Assembly (NCBI RefSeq): GCF_009765705.1
Contig: NZ_LMUX01000017.1
Coordinates: 641,516 to 705,515, forward strand
Length of the DNA stretch: 64,000 nucleotides
DNA from: Burkholderia sp. L27(2015)
GTDB lineage: Bacteria; Pseudomonadota; Gammaproteobacteria; Burkholderiales; Burkholderiaceae
Direction of reading: 5' to 3'
Part shown: positions 18,645 through 27,582 of the stretch, piece by piece
Layout of the letters: each line of letters opens with the position of its first letter
Numbering within the stretch: position 1 is the stretch's first letter
Translations under genes and position numbers: made by a program
The notes under the pieces: generated by a model
The model's input: the letters and a program-made list of their open reading frames with translations, nothing else
Database searches by the model: none
What the model was told of the DNA's origin: nothing

Positions 18645-19616
18645 ATGAAAAAGAATGCCGATTCGCTTCCCAACGCCGTTCAGCACGTAGCAAGAAAGGC
18701 CATCTGTGGCCTATCAACTGCACTGATCTTACTTGCCGTCCATCAGGGAGCCGCTCTTGCCGCCGCGCCGGCCCCGGGCGTAATCAACGCCATCGGCGTA
18801 GAAAACGAATATGCCGACGTCATCGCGCAGATCGGCGGGAAGTACGTCGAGGTCAGCGCGATCGAAACCGATCCCAACACGGATCCACACACCTTCGAGG
18901 TCAACCCCAAGGTTGCGGCGCAGATTGCTTCCGCCGACCTGATCGTCAAGAACGGTATCGGATACGATGCGTGGGCCGACAAGATCATTGCCGCCGCGCC
19001 GAACGGCAAGCGCAAGGTCATCGACGCTCAGCAATTGCTGGGGCTGCCCAACACCACGCCGAATCCGCATCTCTGGTACGACCCGAAGACGATGCCGGCA
19101 GTGGCCAAGGCGGTGGCAGCCGATCTTTCTGAGCTGAATCCCGCGCAGGCCGCTTACTTCCAGGCCAACGTGAAGACGTTCGACGCGTCGCTCAAACCGT
19201 GGCTGGCCGCGATCGCATCGTTCAAGGCGCACTACGCGAAAACACCTGTCGCGGTGACGGAGCCGGTCGCCGACTACATGCTCGAAGTCGCCGGCACTGA
19301 CATCGCTACGCCCTTCAGTCTGCAGGCGGCAATCATGAATGGCACCGATCCCTCGCCGCAGGACGTGACGAAACAGAACGGCCTATTCACTGGCCACAAG
19401 GTGAAGGTGTTCGTCTACAACCAGCAGGTAACGGATGCGCTCACCCAGTCGTTCCTCGATCTGGCAAAGAAAAATGGAATTCCGGTGGTTGGCGTCTATG
19501 AAACCATGCCCAGCCCCGGCTTTACCTATCAGTCGTGGATGTTGGCGGAAGTGAATGCGTTGGAAAAGGCCGTGACAGACAAGGTGTCCACCGAAACCTT
19601 GCAGGCTGCGCAGTGA
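18645..19616 (+). CDS. znuA: Zinc/manganese ABC transporter substrate-binding protein
   Basis: Periplasmic metal-binding protein of 323 residues (cluster A-I). The Sec signal peptide covers about residues 13-46 (KAICGLSTALILLAVHQG, cleavage near ALAAA). Metal-ligand regions are TDPNTDPHTFEVNP (first His) and TPNPHLWYDP (second His). The third region reads AVTEPVADYM, with Glu where classical ZnuA has His, and there is no His-rich loop, so metal preference could differ. The start at 18645 has AGGAA upstream; the frame is open back to 18561 through the operator. The stop overlaps or abuts the ATPase gene. Confidence 0.9.
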   Translation: MKKNADSLPNAVQHVARKAICGLSTALILLAVHQGAALAAAPAPGVINAIGVENEYADVIAQIGGKYVEVSAIETDPNTDPHTFEVNPKVAAQIASADLIVKNGIGYDAWADKIIAAAPNGKRKVIDAQQLLGLPNTTPNPHLWYDPKTMPAVAKAVAADLSELNPAQAAYFQANVKTFDASLKPWLAAIASFKAHYAKTPVAVTEPVADYMLEVAGTDIATPFSLQAAIMNGTDPSPQDVTKQNGLFTGHKVKVFVYNQQVTDALTQSFLDLAKKNGIPVVGVYETMPSPGFTYQSWMLAEVNALEKAVTDKVSTETLQAAQ

Positions 19617-19621
19617 GCGGC

Positions 19622-20443
19622 ATGTGCCCGGCCGAAGAAGTGCTCGCGCTCGACCGGGTGAGCGTCTCTTTCCCAGGGCACACCGTCCTTCATGAGGTGG
19701 GCTTCAGACTGGAAGCGGGCGAGTTCTGCGGTCTTATCGGCTCGAACGGTTCGGGCAAGACCACCCTACTGCGCACGATCCTCGGCTTCCAGACACCGGG
19801 AATGGGCAGCGTCAGGATCAACGGCGCTAGCAGCTTGACCTCCGTGGGCTACGTACCGCAGAAAATCCTGCTCGACCCCTACCTCCCGCTGCGTGCGCGG
19901 GATCTGGTGTCCCTGGGCCTCGACGGCCACCGGCTCGGCTTGCCGCTGCCGTCAAGGAAACGCCGGGAGGCAGTCGATGAGATGCTCAAGGCCGTGGATG
20001 CGCAGAGCTTCGCCGACCGACGGATCGGCGAACTCTCCGGTGGCCAGCAACAGCGCGCGTTAATCGCACACGCGTTGATTCGCCGTCCTCGACTCCTGCT
20101 GCTCGATGAGCCCCTCGCCAACCTAGACATGCGCAGCGCCGCCGAAATTGTGGCGCTGTTGCGCCGCCTGTGCGTCGAGCAACGGATCGCGGTCCTGCTT
20201 TCGGCTCATGACATGAATCCCTTGCTACCCGTGATGGATCGGATCGTGTACCTGGCCAATGGTCACGCAGCGAGCGGGACGACGGACGAAGTCGTGCGTA
20301 CCGATGTGCTGAGCAAACTGTACGGCTACCACATCGATGTCATCCGCGTGCATGGGAGGGTGCTGGTGATTGCCGCCCGCAACGAGACAGAGATACTCGC
20401 TGCCGTCCAGCGACACCCCGCTCATATTGCACAAATCCCCTGA
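19622..20443 (+). CDS. znuC: Metal ABC transporter ATP-binding protein
   Basis: Cytoplasmic ATPase of 273 residues energising the zinc importer. It has Walker A GSNGSGKTTLLRT, the Q-loop near VGYVPQK, the signature LSGGQQQRALIAHAL, Walker B LLLLDEPLANLD and the switch His in LLSAHDMN. The start may be ATG 19622, or GTG 19613 that overlaps the znuA stop (GTGA). It is followed by two permease genes at 6 and 2 bp spacing, so all four genes form one operon. Confidence 0.92.
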   Translation: MCPAEEVLALDRVSVSFPGHTVLHEVGFRLEAGEFCGLIGSNGSGKTTLLRTILGFQTPGMGSVRINGASSLTSVGYVPQKILLDPYLPLRARDLVSLGLDGHRLGLPLPSRKRREAVDEMLKAVDAQSFADRRIGELSGGQQQRALIAHALIRRPRLLLLDEPLANLDMRSAAEIVALLRRLCVEQRIAVLLSAHDMNPLLPVMDRIVYLANGHAASGTTDEVVRTDVLSKLYGYHIDVIRVHGRVLVIAARNETEILAAVQRHPAHIAQIP

Positions 20444-20449
20444 TTCACT

Positions 20450-21361
20450 ATGGACTCCTTACTCACTTTCGTTTTTGAACCAGGCTTCTTTACCAACGAG
20501 CCGGTACGCACCGCAATGGCCGTCGGAGGGGGCGCGGCGCTCGTGTCCAGTGTAATCGGCGTATTTACAGTCATGAGGGGCCAGTCCTTCGCCGGTCACG
20601 CGCTTGCCGACGTGAGCAGCGCGGGCGGCGCGGCGTCATTCCTGCTCGGGATCAATCCCCTGTTTGGATTCCTGGCCATGGCAGTGCTGGCCGCAGGCGG
20701 CATGGAACTGGTCCGGGTGCGCCGCGCCCGTGAGCGCGATCTTGTGACCGGTGTCGTGCTCGGCGCCGGCCTCGGCTTCGCTGCGCTGTTTCTGTACTTC
20801 GACGTGACATCCAAGAGCACGACCGGAGCGGCAATCACGATCATGTTCGGCTCGATGTTCGCAATTCCGGCATCGATTATTCCGCTCGCGACGGTGATCG
20901 GCGTAGGTGCGCTGATTGCGATCGCGGTGCTTTATCGTCCCTTGCTGATCAGTTCCCTCGACCCGGAGCTGGCCGCAGTGCGGGGTGTGCCGGTGCGCCT
21001 GACCGGACTTCTGCATCTGCTGGCGTTGGCGCTGGCCGTCTCGCTGTCTGCCATCACGGTGGGCGCCATCCTGTCAACCGCCCTGCTGATCGGACCCGCG
21101 GCGATCGCGTTGCGAATGGCGAAGCGGGCCGGCCGGGCGGTCGCCCTTTCCGCATTGATCGGGATCGGCGCGACATGGGGCGGCATACTCCTGGCGTACG
21201 ATAGCTACTACTGGACACCAGGGCACGGTTGGCCCGTGAGCTTCTTCGTGGTCACCCTTATTTTCATACTGTATGTCATCGCGGGTCACCTCGGACGGAA
21301 CCCGACGCGCATGATGGGCGCGCCGATCGCTCTGAAAACCCGTGGCCCGGGCGAGGTTTGA
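20450..21361 (+). CDS. znuB: Metal ABC transporter permease (first)
   Basis: Integral membrane protein of 303 residues of the ABC-3 (ZnuB/MntB) permease family with about eight hydrophobic segments. Typical stretches are VMRGQSFAGHALADVSSAGG (coupling region after helix 2) and RPLLISSLDPELAAVRGVPV. ZnuB systems normally use a homodimer; here a second, different permease follows, suggesting a heterodimeric channel. Confidence 0.9.
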   Translation: MDSLLTFVFEPGFFTNEPVRTAMAVGGGAALVSSVIGVFTVMRGQSFAGHALADVSSAGGAASFLLGINPLFGFLAMAVLAAGGMELVRVRRARERDLVTGVVLGAGLGFAALFLYFDVTSKSTTGAAITIMFGSMFAIPASIIPLATVIGVGALIAIAVLYRPLLISSLDPELAAVRGVPVRLTGLLHLLALALAVSLSAITVGAILSTALLIGPAAIALRMAKRAGRAVALSALIGIGATWGGILLAYDSYYWTPGHGWPVSFFVVTLIFILYVIAGHLGRNPTRMMGAPIALKTRGPGEV

Positions 21362-21363
21362 CC

Positions 21364-22224
21364 ATGTTCTCAAGCTTCATGACCAACACCTGGATAGTGG
21401 CGAGCATAGTGGCCACAGTCGCAGGCTTCGTCGGGTTCTTCGTTGTGATCCGGGGCGCCTCATTTGCCGCGCACGCGTTGCCGCTCGGCACGTTTCCGGG
21501 TGCCGCCGCGGCAAGCCTGATCGGTGTCAACCCACTCTTCGGCCTGATCGTCTTCGCCGGCATCGGGGTCATCGGGATCAACCGGCTAGGCCGGCACGGA
21601 CGTCATGAAGTCGCGACAGCACTATGCCTCGTCACGTTGCTCGGACTCGGGGCCCTCTTTCTGAGCATGACGAGCGAATATTCCCAGGAGGTCTATGCCC
21701 TCCTCTTCGGTGAAGTGCTCGGCGTGAGCGATAGCGATCTCGCACCGGTCGCAGCGATCAGTGTTTTGTCGATCGCGATTACGGCTGTTCTGTTCCGGCC
21801 GCTACTGATCAGTTCGGTATCGCCCGAATTGGCGCAGGCTAGAGGTGTGTCCAGTCGCGCAATGGAACTGGGGTTCCTGACCATACTGGCGCTTGCAACT
21901 GCCATGGCGTTGCCGGTCGTGGGGGCACTGCTGGTATTCAGCTTGATGGTCGGCCCGGCCGCCGCCGCTCGATCACTGACTGACCGGCCGCTCCTTGCAA
22001 TATCGCTCTCAGTCGGTATTTCGCTCCTCACCGTGTGGGCGTCGATCGCCCTCTCCTATGTGTCGAACTGGCCAGTCGGATTTTTCGTTGGTGGACTTGG
22101 GGCGATGTCGTATGGATTCGGCCGCTTGTGGGCTCGGATACGGACCCGGTCGTTGACAGGTGATGCAGATAGACTTCAGGCGTTATGTACCCACCCAGCG
22201 CAAGGTAGCAATAGCAGAAACTGA
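21364..22224 (+). CDS. Metal ABC transporter permease (second)
   Basis: Second ABC-3 permease, 286 residues, with the same signature positions as the first (VIRGASFAAHALPLGTFPG and RPLLISSVSPELAQARGVSS). The start at 21364 follows GAGG with a 7-nt spacer and lies 2 bp after the stop of the first permease gene. The last 30 residues (from RIRTRSLTGD) are hydrophilic and not typical. They run into a stretch that, read on the other strand, looks like a decayed membrane protein, so the 3' end may have been rebuilt by recombination. Confidence 0.9.
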   Translation: MFSSFMTNTWIVASIVATVAGFVGFFVVIRGASFAAHALPLGTFPGAAAASLIGVNPLFGLIVFAGIGVIGINRLGRHGRHEVATALCLVTLLGLGALFLSMTSEYSQEVYALLFGEVLGVSDSDLAPVAAISVLSIAITAVLFRPLLISSVSPELAQARGVSSRAMELGFLTILALATAMALPVVGALLVFSLMVGPAAAARSLTDRPLLAISLSVGISLLTVWASIALSYVSNWPVGFFVGGLGAMSYGFGRLWARIRTRSLTGDADRLQALCTHPAQGSNSRN

Positions 22225-22366
22225 TATCCAGCCAGATAAAGAGCAGGCCGAAAATTGCCACGGTCTCCACCAGGCAAAACAGGAAAAACGGATCGAAGAA
22301 GAGCATTCCAAATCACCAGAGCGAGCCGAGTCCCCCCAAACTGAAGATGAAGGGGATCCAACGCAT
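22181..22366 (-). pseudogene. Remnant of a small membrane protein with in-frame stop
   Basis: Between the hydrolase stop and the second permease, minus-strand frame 22366-22181 reads MRWIPFIFSLGGLGSLW, a TGA stop at 22313-22315, then FGMLFFDPFFLFCLVETVAI and further hydrophobic residues to LALGGYIT. The hydrophobic, aromatic-rich character looks like real transmembrane coding sequence interrupted by a stop. I cannot name the family. It overlaps the 3' end of the permease gene on the other strand. Confidence 0.4.
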
Positions 22367-22420
22367 GGACGACACGGAGATCGGCGCATGCGCGTTCGTT
22401 TGAAGACGACGCCACCGTTG

Positions 22421-23308
22421 CTACTGCTGGTGTGCCTTGATGAATGCCGCACACTCTTCGATGGACGCCATGCCTTCGTCGAGCATCGGTGCAAACATCT
22501 GCCAGGTATGGCACATCCCGTCGAAGATTTTCAGTTCAGCGACCACGCCGGCTGCCTTCAGGCGCTGCACGACCGTAACCGAGTCGTCACGCAACTTTTC
22601 CCAACTTCCCACGTGCACTAGACTAGGTGGCATTCCGCTGAAGTTCGCGTAGAGCGGCGTTACTTTGGGTGACTTACGATCGGCATCGCCGAGGTAGGCA
22701 TCCTTGAAGAGCGCCAGCATCTCAGTCGAGAAGATGGGGTCGTCCTCTGTATTCCGATAGGAGGCGCCCTCCTCGGCGAAATCTAGCCAAGGCGACATCA
22801 GCGCCAGCGCACAGGGAAGCGGTAGTCCATGTGCTCTCGCTTGCAGCGCCGTGGCCAGGGATAGATTGCCGCCCGCGGAATCTCCGCTTAAGGCCACTTT
22901 GCTGGGTTCATAACCTTCGCGCAGGGCCCATTGATAGGCACCAAATGCATCGTTGTGCGCTGCCGGCGCGGGATTTTCCGGAGCGAGACGGTAATCGGGC
23001 GCCAACACGGCGCAGCCCGCTGCACGAGCCAAGTTGGAGGCAGTAACGCGGTGGGTGCGACTTGAGCAAAAGAAGAAACCTCCGCCGTGATAGAAAATAA
23101 TCAGCCGTGTGGCATCTCCGCCCACCGGCAAGATCAGATCGCCGTCGCAAGGTCCGCAATTGATGCGCTCGATCTCGACGTTTTCCGCGATCGGTGTGTG
23201 GCTGGTGGCAGCCTCCACCCATGCGCGCATCATCTCCGGTGTGGCGTCTTCGGGGGGATGGTTCTTGGCGGTCATTTCAAGAATGGCGGCGAGTTGCTGT
23301 CTAGACAT
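22421..23308 (-). CDS. Alpha/beta hydrolase, hormone-sensitive lipase family
   Basis: Esterase-type protein of 295 residues. It has the oxyanion motif YHGGGFFF, the nucleophile elbow ALSGDSAGGNLSLA (Ser about 150), DYRLAPENPAPAA typical of the HSL branch, the acid region VGSWEKLRDDS and the catalytic His in DGMCHTWQM. Members hydrolyse short-chain esters; the natural substrate is unknown. It is divergent from a LysR regulator with a LysR-type dyad in between, so it is the likely target of that regulator. Confidence 0.9.
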   Translation of the reverse strand: MSRQQLAAILEMTAKNHPPEDATPEMMRAWVEAATSHTPIAENVEIERINCGPCDGDLILPVGGDATRLIIFYHGGGFFFCSSRTHRVTASNLARAAGCAVLAPDYRLAPENPAPAAHNDAFGAYQWALREGYEPSKVALSGDSAGGNLSLATALQARAHGLPLPCALALMSPWLDFAEEGASYRNTEDDPIFSTEMLALFKDAYLGDADRKSPKVTPLYANFSGMPPSLVHVGSWEKLRDDSVTVVQRLKAAGVVAELKIFDGMCHTWQMFAPMLDEGMASIEECAAFIKAHQQ

Positions 23309-23467
23309 GTTCGTTCTCTTAAAAAATTGGGCTTGATAGGGCCATCCGTGCCCGAATGCACATTTGGCGCATCGGATGCGCCTAGCTCATCGGCGTAACT
23401 CATTTGCGTACTCAGGCAGCGGCGTGGTTCAGTGCGTAGATTGGCGCCTTCCGCCAAATGCATAAAT

Positions 23468-23488
23468 GGGGTATTTTGGAAACACCCC
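23468..23488. promoter_or_regulatory. LysR-type binding dyad
   Basis: GGGGT-N11-ACCCC, an exact T-N11-A LysR site with 5-bp arms, lies between the divergent hydrolase and lysR genes, 28 bp before the lysR start. Outer AATGC (23457) and GCATT (23491) extend the symmetry. Confidence 0.6.
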
Positions 23489-23516
23489 TTGCATTAACGA
23501 GAAAATAGGAGCGGCT

Positions 23517-24419
23517 TTGACGACAAGATCGTCTGCAGCAATGGCACTGCAAGACATGGCTTTATTCGTGGAAGTTGCGCGTGCACTGAGCTTTACTCGG
23601 GCGAGCGATCTCTCCGGCATACCGATCGCCACACTGTCGCGTCGTATCGCGGCGTTGGAAAAGCGCGTCGCGGTACGGCTGTTCGAGCGCACTACGCGCC
23701 GCCTGGTCCTGACAGAACCCGGCAAGCGTTACCTGGAACGCTGCGAGCGCATCGTTCAGGAAGCGGGCATCGCACATGAGGTGCTCAAGGAGGCGGCGGA
23801 GTTGCCCTCAGGACACCTGCGCGTATCGATGCCGGTCGAATTTGGCCTCATCCATGTCGCCTCTGTCATCGACGAATTCGCACAGCGCTATCCCGACATC
23901 ACGATGGAATTGGACTTGTCGCCGCGACCGGCCAACTTTGTGGATGAGAATGTAGACGTCAGCATTCGTCTGGGCGAAGTGCGAGACCAGTCACTCATCG
24001 CGCGCCGCTTGGGTAGCGCCGCGCGCTTGCTTTATGCGTCACCCTCTTACCTGGCAAGGCGAGGTGAGCCCGGTCATCCGACGGAGCTCAGCGAGCACGA
24101 CTGCGTGCTTCAATCCTATATGACGCAGCCGACGAGCTGGTGCCTGGTGTGCGGCGACACTTCGATCGATGTCGACGTGCAAGGCCGGTTCTCCACCAAC
24201 AATGTCTCGATGACCTTGAAATTCGCGGAACAGGGCTATGGCATTGCGGCACTCTCGCCGTTCGTTGCGCGACCGGCTTGCGAAGCCGGCGCGATTCGCC
24301 GCGTGCTTGACGACTGGAGTTTCCCCGCCATGCCAGTGCACGCCGTCATGACTTCGAGAATGGTTCCCGCTCGGGTTAGAGTTTTTGTCGAGTTCCTGGC
24401 CGCACGATTGACGATGTGA
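23517..24419 (+). CDS. LysR family transcriptional regulator
   Basis: DNA-binding regulator of about 300 residues. The winged helix-turn-helix covers the N-terminus (FVEVARALSFTRASDLSGIP, then RRIAALEKRVAVRLFERTTR), followed by a LysR substrate domain (LRVSMPVEFGLIHVASVIDE onward). A TTG start at 23517 is supported by AGGAG with a 5-nt spacer; the ATG at 23541 has no ribosome site but would also give a full HTH. It probably controls the divergent hydrolase and itself. The effector is unknown. Confidence 0.88.
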   Translation: MTTRSSAAMALQDMALFVEVARALSFTRASDLSGIPIATLSRRIAALEKRVAVRLFERTTRRLVLTEPGKRYLERCERIVQEAGIAHEVLKEAAELPSGHLRVSMPVEFGLIHVASVIDEFAQRYPDITMELDLSPRPANFVDENVDVSIRLGEVRDQSLIARRLGSAARLLYASPSYLARRGEPGHPTELSEHDCVLQSYMTQPTSWCLVCGDTSIDVDVQGRFSTNNVSMTLKFAEQGYGIAALSPFVARPACEAGAIRRVLDDWSFPAMPVHAVMTSRMVPARVRVFVEFLAARLTM

Positions 24420-24663
24420 CAGTGAACGCGCTTCTCGCGGCTAACCGCGCGATGCCACGGTGGCGGCCGCGGTTCAAAGCCGCCGAATCCATCCAACATT
24501 CTCGATATTGGAACGGTTGTTTCCAACATTTCGTATTTCTCGTTTTTTATGAATGCGGCAGTATGACGACTGCACTGCTTCATCCGCCCTGAGAAAAGCG
24601 CATGAAGCAGGAACGGCCACAGTTTAAGTGTCGGTGGCCCTCCCTCATCGGAAAGGTAGATCA

Positions 24664-24990
24664 ATGCGCAATCTCTCATGGAGGCAGATTCTTGCCTGGG
24701 CACTCGCTGCCTTTTTCGTTCTCGGAAGTTTGATCAATATATTCTCGGAACAAGCGGGCGTTGAATACGAAAACTGGGGATACCCAGATTGGTTCCACTT
24801 CGTCACCGGCGGTCTGGAACTCTCAACCGCTGTTTTGTTGGCCCTGGCGCCAACCCGCACGCTGGGCGCAGCACTCGGCTGCACGGTCATGATTGCCGCG
24901 ACCCTCACCGTGCTTATTCACGGCGAGTACGCCCATGCGACGCTTCCGATTTTAGTGCTGGCGTCGACTGCAGCCATCGGTTGGTCATAA
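24664..24990 (+). CDS. DoxX-like small membrane protein
   Basis: Membrane protein of 108 residues with four predicted helices: about 7-25, 45-65 (FVTGGLELSTAVLLALAP), 70-88 and 92-108. The pattern and the pair YPDWFHFVTGG...GAALGCTVMI match DoxX-like proteins, whose role is poorly known but is often linked to thiol/oxidative stress or quinone-related functions. AAGG lies 7 nt before the ATG. A dyad TTGGAA-N7-TTCCAA (24508-24526) lies in the upstream region. Confidence 0.75.
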   Translation: MRNLSWRQILAWALAAFFVLGSLINIFSEQAGVEYENWGYPDWFHFVTGGLELSTAVLLALAPTRTLGAALGCTVMIAATLTVLIHGEYAHATLPILVLASTAAIGWS

Positions 24991-25193
24991 CGAGGTCGTC
25001 CAAGGGTCAAGCTGCTTGCGGGTAGCCAGATCGAGCGAAAGCTCCGGATACCGTTCGATTATTCGTGCTTGGACGTCACCAATCTAATGACGCGATGGCT
25101 ATTCCATCAACAAAAGCAGAGCACTATCATTGACTCCATCGTGATGAAACGCCAGATCGCGCGACCCATCACTCATCCATGGAGAGATTGAAA

Positions 25194-26057
25194 ATGTACG
25201 CCATCACTGGAATCAGCGGGAAAGTAGGCGGGTCACTTGCCAACGTATTGCTCGAAACGGGTCAGCCAGTGCGCGCAGTCGTGCGCAACCCTAGCAACGG
25301 TGCGTCGTGGACTGCGCGTGGTTGCGAGCAGGCCATTGCGCAGATGACGGATGCGGATGCACTGGCCCGCGCATTCGACGGCGCAGAAGGCGTTTTCATC
25401 CTGCCGCCATCGGAGTTCGATCCTGCCCCCGGATTTCCCGAAGCCCGCGAGGTCATCGATGCTGTCACATCGGCGCTCACCCGTGCGCAGCCGCGCAGGA
25501 TCGTTTGCCTGTCGACGATCGGCGCGCAAGCAGTACAGACCAATCTGCTGACCCAGCGCACGCTCATGGAGCAGGCACTGAGCACGCTGTCTATACCGGT
25601 TGCGTTCCTGCGCCCGGCCTGGTTTATGGAGAACGCCGCGTGGGACGTTGCTTCCGCCCGCGACGACGGCATCCTCCACTCGTTCCTGCAACCCCTCGAC
25701 AAGGCTTTCCCGATGGTTGCGACCGCCGACATCGGACGCGTTGCGGCTCGGCTGTTGCAGGAGGACTGGCAAGGCAAACGCGTGGTCGAACTGGAAGGGC
25801 CGAGCCGCGTCAGTCCTAACGATATCGCCCAGGCGTTTTCGCGGGTTTTGGGCCGTCCCGTGCATGCGCAAGCTGTCGCCCGCGAAAGCTGGGATACGCT
25901 TTTCACGGGTCAGGGAATGAAAGATCCCGTACCGCGCATCCGGATGCTCGATGGATTCAACGAAGGTTGGATCGATTTTGAAGGTGACGAAGACAGCATC
26001 ATTAAAGGCCAGTTGGCGCTTTCCGCTGTCATTCGCAAGCTCGTTGAGGGAGCTTGA
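25194..26057 (+). CDS. NmrA-like NAD(P)-binding protein
   Basis: Protein of 287 residues with an atypical short-chain dehydrogenase Rossmann fold. The N-terminal AITGISGKVGGSLANVLLET is the dinucleotide motif; RAVVRNPSNG follows and VAFLRPAWFMENAAWD is typical of the NmrA/YtfG group. Such proteins act as redox sensors or quinone/aldehyde reductases. The start at 25194 is preceded by GGAGAG. No regulator is adjacent. Confidence 0.85.
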   Translation: MYAITGISGKVGGSLANVLLETGQPVRAVVRNPSNGASWTARGCEQAIAQMTDADALARAFDGAEGVFILPPSEFDPAPGFPEAREVIDAVTSALTRAQPRRIVCLSTIGAQAVQTNLLTQRTLMEQALSTLSIPVAFLRPAWFMENAAWDVASARDDGILHSFLQPLDKAFPMVATADIGRVAARLLQEDWQGKRVVELEGPSRVSPNDIAQAFSRVLGRPVHAQAVARESWDTLFTGQGMKDPVPRIRMLDGFNEGWIDFEGDEDSIIKGQLALSAVIRKLVEGA

Positions 26058-26201
26058 CGCGAGCTTAATCCAGGTTTGCCGCAGGCCTAAGGCTTAACGA
26101 AGGCTTAGCGGGCAGTACGGCTTGGCCCGCGTCGATTCTTGGCGCGGGTTGAGTGTTTCCTGATGTGTGGGGTGGTGTGCATTGGCCCAGTGTGGGTCTG
26201 T

Positions 26202-26250
26202 GCAGGGCGGGTAGGCGTCGGGTGGGCGTGGGGTGGGCGTCGGGTGGGCA
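26202..26250 (+). repeat. G-rich 11-bp tandem repeat, possible G-quadruplex
   Basis: Repeated GGGTGGGCGTC-like units (runs GGGCGGG, GGGTGGG, GGGGTGGG, GGGTGGG) in the 347-bp gap between the NmrA-like gene and the ene-reductase gene. At least four GGG runs lie within 30 bases on the + strand, so a quadruplex could form. The rest of the gap holds the GAAT-N6-ATTC site at 26330 and no gene. Confidence 0.6.
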
Positions 26251-26329
26251 TCGCTAGCAAGCGGTAAATGCCGACATATCCTCGTTTGGAATGATTCATA
26301 TCCAATTTTCAGCCTTCTCAACGCAAGGC

Positions 26330-26344
26330 GGAATGGATAAATTC
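26330..26344. promoter_or_regulatory. Putative operator shared with 29517-29531
   Basis: GGAATGGATAAATTC, containing the dyad GAAT-N6-ATTC, lies 60 bp before the ene-reductase start. A 14/15-identical copy sits between the lysR and peroxiredoxin-like genes at 29517. A further imperfect dyad TTGGA-N10-TCCAA lies at 26286-26305. Confidence 0.5.
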
Positions 26345-26404
26345 TCCATCAACGAACCGGCGCTTAGCCGAACTCGGCCCCAACCACACATCCAAGGAAA
26401 CATC

Positions 26405-27508
26405 ATGTCTGTCTTATTCACCCCGAAGAAAGTCGGCGCTTATACGCTCTCACATCGCGTCGCCCTGGCTCCGATGACTCGCCTGCGCACCATCCAGCCC
26501 GGCGACATCCCTAGCCCGATGATGGCTGACTTCTATGGCCAACGCGCGTCGGAAGGCGGCCTCGAAATCATCGAAGGCGTCAGCATCTCGATCCCCGCCC
26601 GCTCCTACCTTGGCGCCGCGAGCTTTTACCACGACGGGCAAACGCAAGGCTGGAAAGCAATCGCCAACGCCGTTCACGCCAAAGGCGGCCGCGCCTTCAT
26701 GCAGCTCATACACGGCGGCCGTCAAAGCCACGTAGAAATGACCGGTGGCGTCGACCCCGTTGCGCCCTCCGTCGTCCCATTCGAAGGCGTTGCACTGACC
26801 GCCGATGGCTTCGTGCCCGTCTCGCCGCACCGTGCGCTGGACATTGAAGAGATCCCGGGTATTGTCGAAGAATTCCGCGTTGCTGCCCAGCGTGCCCTGG
26901 ACGCCGGTTTCGACGGCGTAGAACTCCACGCCGCCAACGGCTATCTGGTCGATCAATTCATCCAGGACGGCAGCAATAAGCGCACGGACGCCTATGGCGG
27001 CCCGATCGAGAACCGCGTGCGCTTCCTGCGCGAGACCGTCGAAGCGCTCATTTCGGTGTGGGGCGCCGACCGGGTTGGCGTGCGCATCTCGCCATCGGGC
27101 GAATGGGGTGGCGTCTCCGACAGCGATCCGCAGGCGTCCTTCAGCTACGTCGCGAAGGTGCTCAACGACTATAAGATCGCCTACCTGCATGTGATCGAGC
27201 CACGCGTCAAAGGTGACGATACCCTGCATGAAGGCCAAGGCCCCGTCGCTTCGAAGTACCTGCGTGCGCACTTCGCGGGTCCGATCATCGCGGCGGGCGG
27301 TTTCGATCGCGCCGGTGCCGAGGCGATCGTGGCATCCGGCGACGCCGATGTGGTCGCGTTCGGCCGCTACTTCTCGTCGAATCCCGATCTGCCGTATCGC
27401 TTCAAGCACAACCTGCCGCTCACGCCGTATGTCCGCTCCGCGTTCTGGGGTGGTGACGAAACGGGCTACACCGACTTTCCCGCTGTCGAAGTCGCAGAGA
27501 CCGTCTAA
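26405..27508 (+). CDS. Old yellow enzyme family alkene reductase
   Basis: FMN-dependent ene-reductase of 367 residues (NemA/XenB-like), reducing activated C=C bonds and often nitro compounds with NAD(P)H. Seen: the N-terminal LFTPKKVGAYTLSHRVALAP, MQLIHGGRQSH, the His/Asn substrate pair in VELHAANGYLVDQF, NKRTDAYGG, and the FMN-phosphate region IIAAGGFDRAGAE with GRYFSSNPDLPYRFKHNLPL. The start at 26405 is fixed by AAGGA upstream. It is followed after 74 bp by a quinone-reductase-like gene on the same strand. Confidence 0.93.
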   Translation: MSVLFTPKKVGAYTLSHRVALAPMTRLRTIQPGDIPSPMMADFYGQRASEGGLEIIEGVSISIPARSYLGAASFYHDGQTQGWKAIANAVHAKGGRAFMQLIHGGRQSHVEMTGGVDPVAPSVVPFEGVALTADGFVPVSPHRALDIEEIPGIVEEFRVAAQRALDAGFDGVELHAANGYLVDQFIQDGSNKRTDAYGGPIENRVRFLRETVEALISVWGADRVGVRISPSGEWGGVSDSDPQASFSYVAKVLNDYKIAYLHVIEPRVKGDDTLHEGQGPVASKYLRAHFAGPIIAAGGFDRAGAEAIVASGDADVVAFGRYFSSNPDLPYRFKHNLPLTPYVRSAFWGGDETGYTDFPAVEVAETV

Positions 27509-27582
27509 GCTTAAGGGCCAGTCGCATTGCCAGCCAAAGCTATCTCGTCGTCCACTCATCGTCCAATAAGTTAGGAGTTTTC

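Noticed and set aside
24508-24526. TTGGAA-N7-TTCCAA dyad upstream of the DoxX-like gene
   Set aside because: Symmetrical but short and found once; not enough to call an operator on its own.
26450-27559. 369-codon minus-strand open frame
   Set aside because: It is the antisense shadow of the old yellow enzyme gene, caused by high third-position GC; no family features.
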